Of a stretch of DNA of 64,000 nucleotides, positions 40,196 to 53,339 are shown one piece after another. Source of the DNA: Dastarcus helophoroides. Its lineage: Eukaryota > Arthropoda > Insecta > Coleoptera > Bothrideridae. The stretch's first letter is position 1; each line of letters begins with the position of its first letter. A model generated the notes under the pieces. It searched no databases. It saw nothing but the letters and a program-made list of their open reading frames with translations, and was not told the DNA's origin. Made by a program: the position numbers and the translations under genes. The DNA is taken from the NCBI GenBank assembly GCA_028583605.1, contig CM053329.1, positions 38,848,161 to 38,912,160 of the forward strand. The letters run 5' to 3'.

Positions 40196-40205
40196 TCCCG
40201 CGGGG
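40196..40205. promoter_or_regulatory. COE-type site TCCCGCGGGG
   Basis: Contains CCCGCGGG, a CCCNNGGG core with one outer mismatch, in the GC-rich start of the 40-kb island. High local GC raises the chance of a random match. Confidence 0.3.
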
Positions 40206-40314
40206 AGCTTTTGTTTTCGACCACAACGGGGCCGGATGGCGGCTTTGAAACGACACCATTCAAGATGATTAGTCAGGTGGAAATGTTTTCACAACAACCC
40301 CCGCGAATATTTCG

Positions 40315-40335
40315 GCTAATAAATCTTTTATTAGC
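40315..40335. promoter_or_regulatory. Inverted TAATAAA homeodomain-type sites
   Basis: gctaataaa-tct-tttattagc is a perfect 9-bp inverted repeat with a 3-bp centre. TTTATTA-type sites are bound by posterior Hox and Caudal-class homeodomains; which factor, if any, is unknown. Confidence 0.3.
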
Positions 40336-40577
40336 TATTGATTCCTTTGGTGGTTGACGATGTTTTAATTTTACTGATTGTGGTCCATAAATTTCGGATG
40401 GTGAATATCGCGCCGGGTGTAATCTAGTTAGAGGAAACAAAACGTTAGGGGTCCTTTATATCCTGTTAGTCTCCTTTCCTCGGGCTACTTCGCTTCTATT
40501 TATCTTGGCAAGTCCACCGGACTACGCTGCAGCATACATTAGTTAGTTTCACTGGTAACATAAGGCAATAGCTTCTA

Positions 40578-40587
40578 TCCCTCGGGG
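40578..40587. promoter_or_regulatory. COE-type site TCCCTCGGGG
   Basis: CCCTCGGG core, nine of ten positions of TCCCNNGGGA, about 380 bp from the other core in the same island. Confidence 0.35.
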
Positions 40588-41116
40588 CACGAGGGGGTGT
40601 AATAAGATAATACTGCAGGACCACCCTTGTTCTTGCTTCTATAGACATAAATGTCGCATTTAGTTATAAAATTTACATACGTCATCTATAATTCCAAAGT
40701 TGAACTCATCTAGATCAGAATCAAGGTCGTCTCAGCTTGTGAATTTCTCCAGTCGATGCACGATTATTTATTTGGAAGTTTCCGCTAAATCACATCAGGT
40801 AAGTTAGTCAGTAGGGGGTTTTGCGAGGAGTTTCCTGCTCACTGACGTCACTTCCGGCTCGTCTAAGAAGCCGGGGCATCGCGACGTAATGGAAGCTCCA
40901 TCAAATATTAAGATCTCGTGATATGGGTTTTATTAATTGATGATCGCTGAGAAGGAAATTTGCATAATGCATTGACTACCCCAGGCAAATTCGTGTCTCG
41001 ATGCAAAACACACCTAAGGGAATTGTAACACTGAACGGTCAATTGAGAGAGGGCACCCCTTTACAGGAGAATTTTTTGAACCTTCGTTTAATCCCTCTTA
41101 CGTTGTATTGTTTTTT

Positions 41117-41220
41117 CAACTACAATGATGTAATCAAGGTTGCAAAAGTTGTTTCGTTCTTGTATTAAGGGTTGCATCATTTCAAGCACCCTCGGTATGA
41201 CATGCGTTTAGGTATGTTAA
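41117..41220. mobile_element. Dispersed repeat fragment, LTR-like family, copy 3
   Basis: Shares aact.caatgatgtaa, gttcttgtatta.gggttgcat and ccctcggtatgacatgcgtt with 5470-5597, in the same order and orientation, and the final tgacgtgcgtttaggtatg with 25532-25550. Confidence 0.65.
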
Positions 41221-42062
41221 AGTTAACAGCTAATATCAAATTTTTTCATTACAGATCGTTATTTTGAGTTCACACAGCAGCCAATTGTGTTTCCTTATCT
41301 TACTTTGGAGTTTCAAAGAGCTGCGTACGAAGTACTTTCTAACGTGCCCCCTTTTTCTGTTAACAACTATCATGTGCTTCATAATATTCAAATTTATTAC
41401 GACTGTGGAATTAATTTCGTCTGTTATCTACACACAACTCTTGAAAAATAATTGACTTTTTAATATGCCACATTTACCAAATTGAACCGTCCATTTGCTG
41501 CGTCAGTCGTAAACTATCGTCGTTATTTTCCATCTAATTATTACTATCACTTTACATTATGGATTCGTGCCGACCAGAGAGAGGGCCATCTGCACTTTAC
41601 AAATAACACACGCGATCGAGATCCGTGCGACATATGCATATATTAACACCAAATTAAATAAAAAAAATAAGGTACGATGCAATGTAAATCTAGCGACATG
41701 CTAGTGGCAGAATTAGCGGATGATAAACGACAGGAGAATTAGCAGGGGGTCCATGCAACTAGGACCCACCTTGCTCGTAAAAATTTGTCAGGACTTTGAT
41801 TGTTAAGTGGCCGAATTCACGTCAGGTCTGTTCAAAGTTGCGCTGCCACAGATCCACTTATAATTCACAGCTAATTAAAAGAAAAGGCACCACAATCCCA
41901 TTATGACTAAAGAGTCTGTAACTTATATCGTTCATGACATGACGCATTTGATTACGTCAATAAATCATTCGAATCCGTATGGAAACTGTTACTTGACTCT
42001 ATTTGTAATAATTAAAAATAGTGACAAATTAGAAAGCTAACAAAACAGACTACATGATACAT

Positions 42063-42192
42063 TTTTGTGGAGGAACGGACTAGTCCTTGGTTATCTTCAA
42101 AAATTGAAATACAAGTCTTTTCCCCTGAAACCAAGAAAGTTGTATTTTTTAATCTTTCTTGGTTTCCAGGGGGAAGATTTGTATTTTAATTT
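42063..42192. mobile_element. Palindromic element, solo copy, flanked by 12-bp direct repeats
   Basis: The left arm (ggaacggactagtccttggt, caaaaattgaaatacaagtc, cccctgaaaccaagaaag) pairs with ctttcttggtttcc, then gggggaagatttgtatttt. The right arm lacks its terminal 30-35 bp. tacatgatacat occurs immediately on both sides (42051-42062 and 42193-42204), a likely target-site duplication. Confidence 0.82.
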
Positions 42193-42204
42193 TACATGAT
42201 ACAT

Positions 42205-42594
42205 AACTCATTCCTAAATTTGACGAAATTTCTATACAGTATTTCTCTAAAAATCTTTCATTACAAAATGTTTCCCCAAGGTGTCAAATGAGTACAAATC
42301 TAAAAGAAACAGTGTTAAAATAGGGGGCGTTTTCGGTCGATTGATGACAGAATTACAGTCGCATAATTGCGGTCACAATGTGACGTTTCAGTTTCCGGAG
42401 TTGTCCGCACATGTCCTGAAACTTTGATGGACAACCTGAAGCTAAAAGACCACCTTCCCACAAGCGACAATTAACGTGATGATTGGGCCATGAATGTACC
42501 ACAGATACGACCGAATAGAGCAGAGGAATCCGATACGTTTACCGCTTCGGGGCCCATCTTTTTAGTCAATTTTTAAAATTAGTTAAATGCTTGA
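42205..42594. other. Low-repeat sequence, no gene seen
   Basis: Ordinary complexity with several GC-richer stretches (42350-42560). No COE-type site or exon identified. Confidence 0.4.
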
Positions 42595-42662
42595 AGTCCG
42601 TTTGGCTACAGCAGGATCTTAAAGGATAATAGGGTTGTCCTTTGCTAGTAAATTGAAGTTAA
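42595..42662 (+). mobile_element. LINE 3'-end fragment
   Basis: ggataatagggttgtccttt followed by gctagtaaattgaa matches the sequence just after the LINE remnant at 59650-59690 (cataatagggttatccttt, gcgagtagattgaa). Only the 3' tail is present. Confidence 0.55.
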
Positions 42663-42849
42663 AAAAGTCTTTACCAAATTGTTCAATATTTAGTAAGTTT
42701 GTAATGGAACTCCTTGAGATGGTTGAAGATTAAGAGATAAATCGATGACTTAATTAGGTACATTACAAGTTGAAACCATAGAAATTGGTAGGGTTGGCGA
42801 AATGTGATGAAAAATTTTAAACAAAATAAATGAACACGTAATAAATCTT

Positions 42850-44290
42850 CCGACAAAAAATTTGGACTTCTAGTAACGAAACGAAAGGAACACAGAGATA
42901 AAATCGAATTTTCATAAAAAATTTAAATTTAGAATAAAGTCGAAATTTGTCAGAGTCACATTTTAAGAAAAATGGGTAAATTTTACTAAAGTCGAACTTA
43001 AAAAAATACGAATTTCGAAATCAAATATATTTGAAAATCCGCTAGAAACTTTGATTTTGAAGAAAAAGACAAATCTCATGGGAAAAAAATTCAGTAAACT
43101 TTGAGAATAGTCCTATAAAAATAACAAATTTTGGGAAAAAAAATTGAAATTTTAAGAAATCAACGAATTTTGAGGACAAAGTTGAGATTTTCAGGAATCC
43201 AAAGGATGACATTTTTAAATAAGGTCAAAATTTAGAAAAGAGGGACGGTTTTTGAAAAAAAAAATTTAATTTAGAATCAAGTCGAAATTTTTCACAGTCA
43301 CATTTTAAGAAAAATAGGTAAATTTTACCTAAGTCGAACTTAAAGAAATACGAATTTTGAAATCAAATATAGTCGAAAATCCGCTAAAAACTTTGATTTT
43401 GAAGAAAAAGACAAATCTCATGAGAAAAAAATTTAGTAAACCATGAGAATAGTCCTATAAAAATGACAAATTTTGGAAAAAAAATTGAAATTTTAAGAAA
43501 TCAACGAATTTTGAGGACAAAGTTGAGATTTTCAGGAACCCAAAGGATGAGATTTTGAAATAAGATCAAAATTTAGAAAAGAGGGACGGTTTTTGAAAGA
43601 AAAAAATTAAATTTAGAATCAAGTCGAAATTTTTCAGTCACATTTTAAAGAAAAATGGGTAAATTTTACCTAAGTTGAACTTAAAAAAATACGAATTTTG
43701 AAATCAAATATAGTCGAAAATCCGCTAAAAACTTTGATTTTGAAGAAAAAGGCAAATCTCACGGGAAAAAAATTCAGTAAACTTTGAGAATAGTCCTATA
43801 AAAATGACAAATTTTGGGAAAAAAATTGAAATTTTAAGAAATCAACGAATTTTGAGGACAAAGTTGAGATTTTCAGGAACCCAAAGGATGAGATTTTGAA
43901 ATAAGGTCAAAATTTAGAAAAGAAGGACGGTTTTGAAAAAAAAAATTAATTTAGAATCAAGTCGAAATTGTTCAGTCACATTTTAAAAAAAAATAGGGTA
44001 AATTTTACTTAAGTTGAATTTAACAAAGTACGAATTTTGAAATCAAATATAGTCAAAAATCCGCTAAAAACTTTGATTTTGAAGAAAAAGACAAACTTCA
44101 TGGGAAAAAAATTCAATAAACTTTGAGAATAGTCCTATAAAAATGACAAATTTTGGGAAAAAAATTGAAATTTTAAGAAATCAATAAATTTTGAGGACAA
44201 AGTTGAGATTTTCAGGAACCCAAAGGATGAGATTTTGAAATAAGGTAAAAATTTAGAAAAGAGGGACGGTTTTTGAAAAAAGAATTCATA
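42850..44290. repeat. 340-bp A-rich tandem array, four copies plus part
   Basis: ga(g/a)ggacggtttttga recurs at 43240, 43581, 43922 and 44261 (spacing 341, 341, 339). Each unit includes cacattttaagaaaaat, aatccgct(a/g)(a/g)aaactttg, actttgagaatagtcctata and ccaaaggatga. The unit is the reverse complement of single-copy sequence at 30820-31110, and an unexpanded opposite-orientation copy lies at 46375-46620. Confidence 0.92.
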
Positions 44291-45798
44291 AAAATAGACA
44301 AAATTTAAATAAAAATTAGTCTATTTATAGAAGTTAATATTTTTTCAGAAACCGACTCCTTTGAAATTTGAAGAAAAAAATAGAAAATTTTGAAAAAAAA
44401 GATCGAAATTTTGGGGAAAAGATTAAATCTAGTAATAATCAGAAATTTTCCAGAGAGAGTCAAATTATGTGGAAATTACGAGAGAAGGGCTAATTTGGAG
44501 AAAAGTCTCAATTTCAAAAAGAAAATGTAAACCTAGTTAAATATTTATTTTCTTTTGACTGCCTAATTAGAGGGAGACAGGTGTATTAAGATAAATATCG
44601 AAATTTTGAGAAACAAGAGTTTCCAGGAAATCGGTTGTTACAGAAACAATTTAAAGAAACATTTTTCGGAATTTTTGCTTTTTATAAAAATTTAAAATTT
44701 TAAAAAAGTATTTTTCTCAAAATGTTTAGTTTTTTTTATCAAAAGATCAACCAAATTTTGAAAAGAAGGTTTTTGATGAACAATTTGAAATTGGCATACA
44801 GTCAAAAGTTGGTTAGAAAAAAGTCGAAGTTTTCAGGGGCAAGTCGAGTTTAAAGTAGCAAATTTTCCAAGAAAAAAACCTGACGAATTTTGAGATAACA
44901 ATTAGATATTTTGCAAAAGTAACAATTCTAATAAAAGAAGTCGAATTTCAAAAAAAATTTTAAAATTTTAAAAAACTGAGACAAATTTTGTTGTAGAAAG
45001 ACGTATTAAAAAAAAGGCGAAATTTCGAGAAAATGTTGAAATTATAAAAAAAATGTCGAAATTTCGAGAGTTCGAGAAAATATCGAAATTTAAAAGAATG
45101 AACTTTGAACAAAAAACGTAAATCTCTGAAAAAATTTCCACCAGTTGAATGAAACTTATTTTCAATTTTCACAAATTTTTTAATTGAAACGACATTTTCA
45201 AAATCTTCTTTAAAGTCCAATTATGGTCACCAAATTTCGAGTTGTTTTTAAAAACACAGACGTTTTTAGTGGTTTGTTAAAATTACTTATTTTAATAATT
45301 TTTTTTCTTAAAATCCCCACTTACGACTACAACTTTTCTCCCAAAATTTTTAATTTAAACTTAAAGTGTTTCACTTACTTTACAAAATTCTTATTTTAAA
45401 ATCGAAATTGCGACTTTTTTTGAATAGAAATTTTGACTTGATTAATAAGTCTGCTTAAAACTCGTTTTATTTTAAAGAGATCAAGATTTTTTTCAAAAAT
45501 TTTCCAGTTACAACTTGACATTTACACTATTTTTTTGAAAGCAAAATTTGAACTTGTTCTCAAAATTTTCAGTTTGAAAATGAAATATTTTAATATGTAT
45601 TTACGTAAAGTTTTGATTCTGAAATCATTTTGTGAACAAATTTAAGGACATTATATCTTTTTATTGAAATTTTTAGCTAAAATATGGAACCTCGTAACTT
45701 TTCCAAAATTGGTTTTTCAAAGTTCCGAATATAAACTTGATATTTTTTTGGTGTTTTCTTTATTATTGATTAAATTCTGATATAACAAAACATATTTT
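44291..45798. other. A-rich degenerate sequence turning T-rich near 45250
   Basis: Degenerate gtcgaaattttgag (A-rich) changes to tcaaaattttgac (T-rich) around 45200-45300. No gene; open frames here are low-complexity. Confidence 0.6.
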
Positions 45799-45960
45799 TG
45801 GTGAAATGGACTGGACCTTGGTTATCTTCAAAAATTGAAATACAAATTTTGTCCCCTGAAACCAAGAAAGATTAAAAAATACAACAAAGGTTGCTCATGA
45901 AGAATTTCATTTTTGAAAAAAATCGACATTTTTTCAAAAATGTAATTCTTCATGAGCAAT
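45799..45960. mobile_element. Palindromic element, left arm plus a nested hairpin
   Basis: 45799-45895 is the left arm (tggtgaaatggactgg, ccttggttatcttcaaaaat, gaaatacaaattttgtcccc, tgaaaccaagaaagattaaa). Instead of the usual right arm, 45891-45927 folds back on 45928-45960 (gctcatgaagaattt / aattcttcatgagc). Confidence 0.78.
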
Positions 45961-46374
45961 GAATTGAAATTAAAATTCAAATAAATAGGCATTTCAGAAA
46001 AAGTCCAAATGTTTAAAATTTGCAAAATTTTCAGAAAATTCGAAATGTTGAAAATTAAAAAGCCCAAATTTCAAGATCGAAATTTTCCCCAAAATATCGA
46101 AAGTTTGAAAAAATAAAGAAATGTTACAAAAGTCGAAATTTGGAAAGAAACTCGAGATTTTGAAAAAAGTCCAAATTTACACAAGCATTGCGAAATTTGC
46201 AGAAAAATTCAAAATCTTAAAAAACAAAAAGTCCAAATTTGAAATAATTACTTGATAATTTTTGAAAATTTCAAATTATTAACAGATTTAATCTTTTGCT
46301 CAACATTTTGATTTTTTTCTCAAAATTGTCAATTTCTTTTATTGAAATATCAAATTTTTATTTAAATTTTGTTT

Positions 46375-46620
46375 CTATTTTTATAAATTAATTGTTTTCA
46401 AAACCCGTCTCTTTTTTCTAAATTTTAACCTTATTTTAAAATTTCATCCTTTAAATTCCTGAAAATCTCAATGTTCTCCTAAAAATTCGTCTATTTCTTA
46501 AAATTTTAATTTTTTTTCGAAAATTTGACATTTTTGTAAGGGACTATTCTCAAAGTTTAGCGAACAATTTTTGTCCTTTGTCTTTTTCTTCAAAATTAAA
46601 ATTTTCCCAAAACTTTGTTG
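46375..46620. repeat. Single inverted copy of the 340-bp unit
   Basis: Reads cgtctcttttttctaaattt, cctgaaaatctcaa and gggactattctcaaagttta, the reverse complement of the 340-bp unit at 42850-44290 and the same orientation as 30820-31110. Confidence 0.75.
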
Positions 46621-46659
46621 TGTTTTTTTTAATCTTTCTTTGGTTAACAATTTCGCCTA

Positions 46660-47869
<1,210 letters not shown>

Positions 47870-50800
47870 ATTGATTAGTTAGTTCACTAAGTAATTAAAT
47901 TTCGTCAACTGAACTGTCATTATTGTTATTTTCAACTCCAATTTTGTCTTTGATTATCTAAGAGAAAGTGATCGGATTCTTTAGTGAAATATTACCTGCA
48001 AAAGTTTCAGGTTAACCTCAATATTTTCAGCTAAATTTTTTTTATTTGATGCAACGGTCTGGTTCTTGCTTATTTGCAAAAATTATCTCCTGAAACTAAG
48101 AAAGATTAAAAAACACAACAACGATTGTTAGAGCAACCTTTGTTGTAAGTTTTTATTTTTGTTGGTTTCAGAGGACAATTTTTGAATAAAAGCAAGGACC
48201 AGTTCGTTCTACCAAAACAGTTAGTTTACTAAGCAATTAGATTTTGCCAACTGAACTGTCATTATTGTTTCTTTGAAGTCTAGTTTTGATTTTAATTATG
48301 GAAGAGAAAGTGATCGAATTCTTTAGTAAAATATTGGGAGCAAAAGTTTCAGGTTAGTCTCAATATTTTCAGCAAAATCCTATTTTTTGGTGAAACGAAT
48401 TGGTCCTTGCTTATCCTAAATAAATGTCTCCTGAAATCAAGAGAGAATCCAAAACACAACAAAAATTGTTAAAGCAAACTTTGTTGTATTTTTTAATCCT
48501 TGTTTGTTTCAGGGGATAATTTTTGTAGATAACCAAGGACCAGTTCGTTGCACCAAAACAGTAAGTTTACTAAGCAATTAGATTTCGCCAACTGAACTAT
48601 CATTATTGTTTCTTTGAACTCAGTATTGATTTTAATTATGGAAGAGAAAGTGATCAAATTCCTTAGTGAAATATTAGGTGCAAAAGTTTCAGGTTAGTCC
48701 CAATATTTTCAGCTAAATCCTATTTTTTGGTGAAACGGATTGATCCTTGCTTATCCCCAAAAATTGTCTCCTGAAACCAAGAAAGAATTCAAAACACAAC
48801 AAAAATTGTTAGAGCAAACTTTGTTGTATTTTTTAATCTTTGTTGGCTTCAGGGGACAATTTTTAAAGATAACCAAGGACCAGTTCGTTCCGCCAAAACA
48901 TTTAGTGTACTAAGCAATTAGATTTCGCCAACTGAACTGTCATTATTGTTTCTTTGAACCCCAGTTTTGATTTACACTATCGAAGAGAAAGTGATGGAAT
49001 TCCTTCGAGAAATATTACGCGCAAAAGTTTCAGGTTAGTCTCAATATTTTCAGCTAAATCCTATTTTTTGGTGAAACGGACTGGTCCTTGCTTATTCTCA
49101 AAAATTGTCTCCTGAAACCAAGAAAGAATCCAAGACACAGCAAAAATTGTTAGAGCCAACTTTGTTGTATTTTTTAATCCTTGTTGGTTTCCGGGGACAA
49201 TTTTTGAAGGTAACCAAGGACCAGTTCGTTCCACCAAAACAGTTAGTTTACTAAGCAATTAGATTTCGCCAACTGAACTGTCATTATTGTTTCTTTGAAC
49301 TCTAATATTGATTTTAGTTATGGAAGAGAAAGTGATCGAATTCCTTAGTGAAATATTACGTGCAGAAGTTTCAGGTTAGTCTCAATATTTTCAGCTAAAT
49401 CCTATTTTTTGGTGAAACGGACTGGTCCTTGCTTATTCTCAAAAATTGTCTCCTGAAACCAAGAAAGAATCCAAGAAACAGCAAAAATTGTTAGAGCAAA
49501 CTTTGTTGTATTTTTTAATCCTTGTTGGTTTCACGGGATAATTTTTGAAGATAACCAAGGACCAGTTTGTTTTACCAAAACAGTTAGTTTACTAAGCAAT
49601 TAGATTTCGTCAACTGAACTGTCATTATTGTTTTTTTGAACTCAGTATTGATTTTAATTATGGAAGAGAAAGTGATCAAATTCCTTAGTGAAATATTAGG
49701 TGCAAAAATTTCAGGTTAGTCCCAATATTTTTAGCTAAATCCTATCTTTTTGGTGGAATTGACTGGTCCTTGGTTATCTTCAGAAATTGTCCCCTGAAAC
49801 CAAGAAAGTTTAAAAAAACACAACAAGGGTTGGTGGAGCAACCTTTGTTGTGTTTTTTAATCTTTGTTGTTTTCAGGGGACAATTTTTGAAGATAACCAA
49901 GGACCAGTTCGTTCCACCAAAACAGTTAATTTACTTAGCAATCAGATTTCGCCAACTGAACTGTCATTATTATTTGTTTAAACTCTAGTACTGATTTTAA
50001 TTATGGAAGTGAAAGTGGTCGAATTCCTTAGTGAAATATTACGTGCAAAAGTTTCAGGTTAGTCCCAATATTTTCAGCTAAATCTTATTTTTTGGTGAAA
50101 CGGACTGGTCCTTGCTTATCCTCAAAAATTGTCTCCTGAAACCAAAAAACAATCCAAAAGACAGCAAAAATTGTTAGAGCAAACTTTGTTGTGTTTTTTA
50201 ATCTTTGTTGCTTTCAGGGGACAATTTTTCAAGGTAACCAAGGACCATTTCTTTTCACCAAAACAGTTAGTTTGCTAAGAAGTTAGATTTCGACAACTAA
50301 ACTGACATTATTGTTTCTTTGAACTCTAGTTTTGACTTTGATTATCGAAGAGAAAGTGATCGAATTCTTTAGTGAAATATTACGTGCAAAAGTTTCAGGC
50401 TAGTCTCAATATTTTCAGCTAAATCGTTTTTAATTTTGTGGAACGGACTAGTCCTTGGTTACCTTCAGAAATTTTCTCCTGAAACCAAGATAGATTAAAA
50501 AATACAACAAAGGTTCTTAGAGCAACCTTTGTTGTGTTTTTTAATCTTTGTTGGTTTAAGGGACCAATTATTGAAGATAACAAAGGACCAGTTCCTTCCA
50601 TCAAAACAGCTAGTTTGCTAAGCAATTAGATTTCGCCAACTAAACTGTCGTTATTGTTTCTTTGAATTTTATTTTTGACCTTGATTATCAAGGAGAAAGT
50701 GATCGAATTCTTTAGTGAAATATTACGTGCAAAAGTATCAGGTTAGTATCAATATTCTTAGCTCAATCCTACTTTTTGGTGGAATGGACTGGTCCTTGGT

Positions 50801-51300
50801 TATCTTTAAAGATTGTCTCCTGAAACCAAGAAAGAATCCAAAACACAACAAAAATTGTTAGAGCAAACTTTGTTGTGTTTTTTAATCTTTGTTGGCTTCA
50901 GGGGACAATTTTTGAAAATAACCAAGGACCAGTTCCTTCCACCAAAACAGTTTGTTTGCTAAGCAGTTAGATTTCGACAACTGAACTGTCATTATTGTTT
51001 CTTTGAACTCTAGTTTTGACTTTGATTATCGAAGAGAAAGTGATCGAATTCTTTAGTGAAATATTACGTGCGAAAGTTTCAGGTTAGTCTCAATATTTTC
51101 AGCTAAATCCCTTGTTATTTGGTAAAACAGACTGGTCCTTGGTTATCTTCAAAAATTGTCTCGTGAAACCAAGAAAGATTAAAAAACACAACAAAAGTTG
51201 TTAGAGGAACTTTTGTTGCGTTTTTTATTTTTTGTTGGTTTCAGGGGACAATTTTTGAAGATAACCAAGGACCAGTTCGTTCCACCAAAAAAAAGAATTT
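47870..51300. repeat. 342-bp tandem array whose unit includes a palindromic element (10 copies)
   Basis: tcaatatt.tcagct recurs near 48018, 48361, 48700, 49040, 49381, 49720, 50066, 50406, 50748 and 51091. A unit is a spacer (ttagatttcgccaactgaac, gaagagaaagtgatcgaatt, gtgcaaaagtttcaggttag) plus a 169-bp palindrome such as 49751-49919 (tggtggaa.tgactggtcc to ggaccagttcgttccacca). The first unit is the most diverged. Confidence 0.94.
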
Positions 51301-51505
51301 AGCTGAAAATATTGAAGTTAACCAAAAACTTTTGCACGTAAAATTTTACGAAAGAATCCGACCACTTTCTCCTAGATAATCAAAGACACAATTAAAGTTC
51401 AAAGTTGGCGAAATTTAATTGCTAACAACTTTTGTTGTGTTCTCAAATCTTCCTTGGTTTCAGGGGACACTGTTTGAACCAAGGACCAGTTTGTTCCACC
51501 AAGGC
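51301..51505. repeat. Inverted terminal unit of the 342-bp array
   Basis: After the last palindrome the spacer reads backwards: agctgaaaatattgaagtta, cttttgcacgtaaaatttta, ccactttctcctagataatc, then ttggcgaaatttaattgcta. It then continues into a plain right arm (tttggttt-type tract, caggggacactgtttgaacc, aaggaccagtttgttccacc). Confidence 0.85.
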
Positions 51506-51514
51506 AAGACAAGA

Positions 51515-52360
<846 letters not shown>

Positions 52361-52388
52361 TTAATAATGAGCAGGGGATAAGGCATCC

Positions 52389-52446
52389 AAAATAATATTG
52401 TTTAACAATATCAATGCAAAATAATATTATTTCACAATATTTTGCA
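52389..52446. repeat. Short tandem AT hairpin repeat
   Basis: Two 29-bp copies (aaaataatattgttt.acaatat and aaaataatattatttcacaatat), each with an AATATTGT/ACAATATT inverted repeat, about 50 bp upstream of the 74-bp exon acceptor. Confidence 0.6.
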
Positions 52447-52739
52447 ATAAAGTACAAAACAGTAAAGCAGTAAAGTGAAAAAAAAACCTAAAAATGATGT
52501 GTTCAAATTTTCTGATTTTTGATTGTGTGTAGTGCGCTTTTTTTTTAATTGTCTTAGTTGAGATAAATTTCCAAATTCTTTTGACTACAGTCAAGCAGTT
52601 GCCTGCTACTGTGGAGGAGCCTTAAGCCCCTTAAAGCCCCGTTTCCGCTGCTCAATATTTCCCTGAAATCTCACTGTGTCCAACCACTGATAACTCCAAA
52701 ATATGAGCGCCATCTCTTCAGAAATAGAACATTCTTAAT

Positions 52740-53339
52740 TCAGTCTCATTTTTTTTTAATTTCGACTTTATCTGAACATTTTTTTGTTATCTTTTTGAAA
52801 ATCTCATTTTTTTTCCTGCATATTCGTTTTTTTTTCCCAAAATTTCGATTTTTTCAAAACTCGTTATTTGCAAATTTGCTTTTCTGCACGAATTTTGTAT
52901 TTTCTGAAAATTTATCTTTCCAAAATTATTTTTTTCCTGAAAATTCGTCTTTTTCTCGGAATTGAACTATTTTTTAAAATTCGACTTTTTTTTATTTCGT
53001 CGCAAAATTCAAATATTTTTCTAAAAACGTCACTAACAAATTTAGAATTTGGTCTCAATCTCGAAGTTTTTCTCGAAGTTTGAACCGCTTCTATCTTTTT
53101 TTGAAATTTAAATTTTTTCCTTAAAATTTCACTTTTCCTCAAAATTTTGATTTTTTCCCTCAAAATTCGTCCTTTTCTAGGAATGTTGACTCATTTCCTA
53201 AAATTGCTCCTTTCTCTCAAGATTTTTTATTTTTATCGCAAAATTCGATATTTAATATTGCCGCAAATTTCGACTATTCCCTTGAAATTTGGCCTCTAGA
53301 AATTTCAACTTTCTTGTCGAGAATTCAGATTTTTCCTCA
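52740..53339. repeat. T-rich block homologous to 31510-32500
   Basis: attcttaattcagt.tcattt, gactttatct.aacatttttt and aaacgtcactaa.aaatttag occur in both places in the same order and orientation, 21 kb apart. Confidence 0.75.

Larger units (their letters stand above)
39996..42050. other. Low-repeat island with GC-rich core (40090-40340)
   Basis: Sharp change from satellite to ordinary-complexity DNA. The first 350 bp are GC-rich and include a COE-type core (40197-40204), an E-box caggtg (about 40275) and a palindrome of TAATAAA-type homeodomain sites (40315-40335). A second COE-type core lies at 40579-40586. No COE exon. This is one of the strongest enhancer-like islands in the window, by sequence only. 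Confidence 0.45.

Noticed and set aside
41955..41985. ttcgaatcc as a tRNA T-loop
   Set aside because: No acceptor stem, D-arm or anticodon arm can be placed around it.
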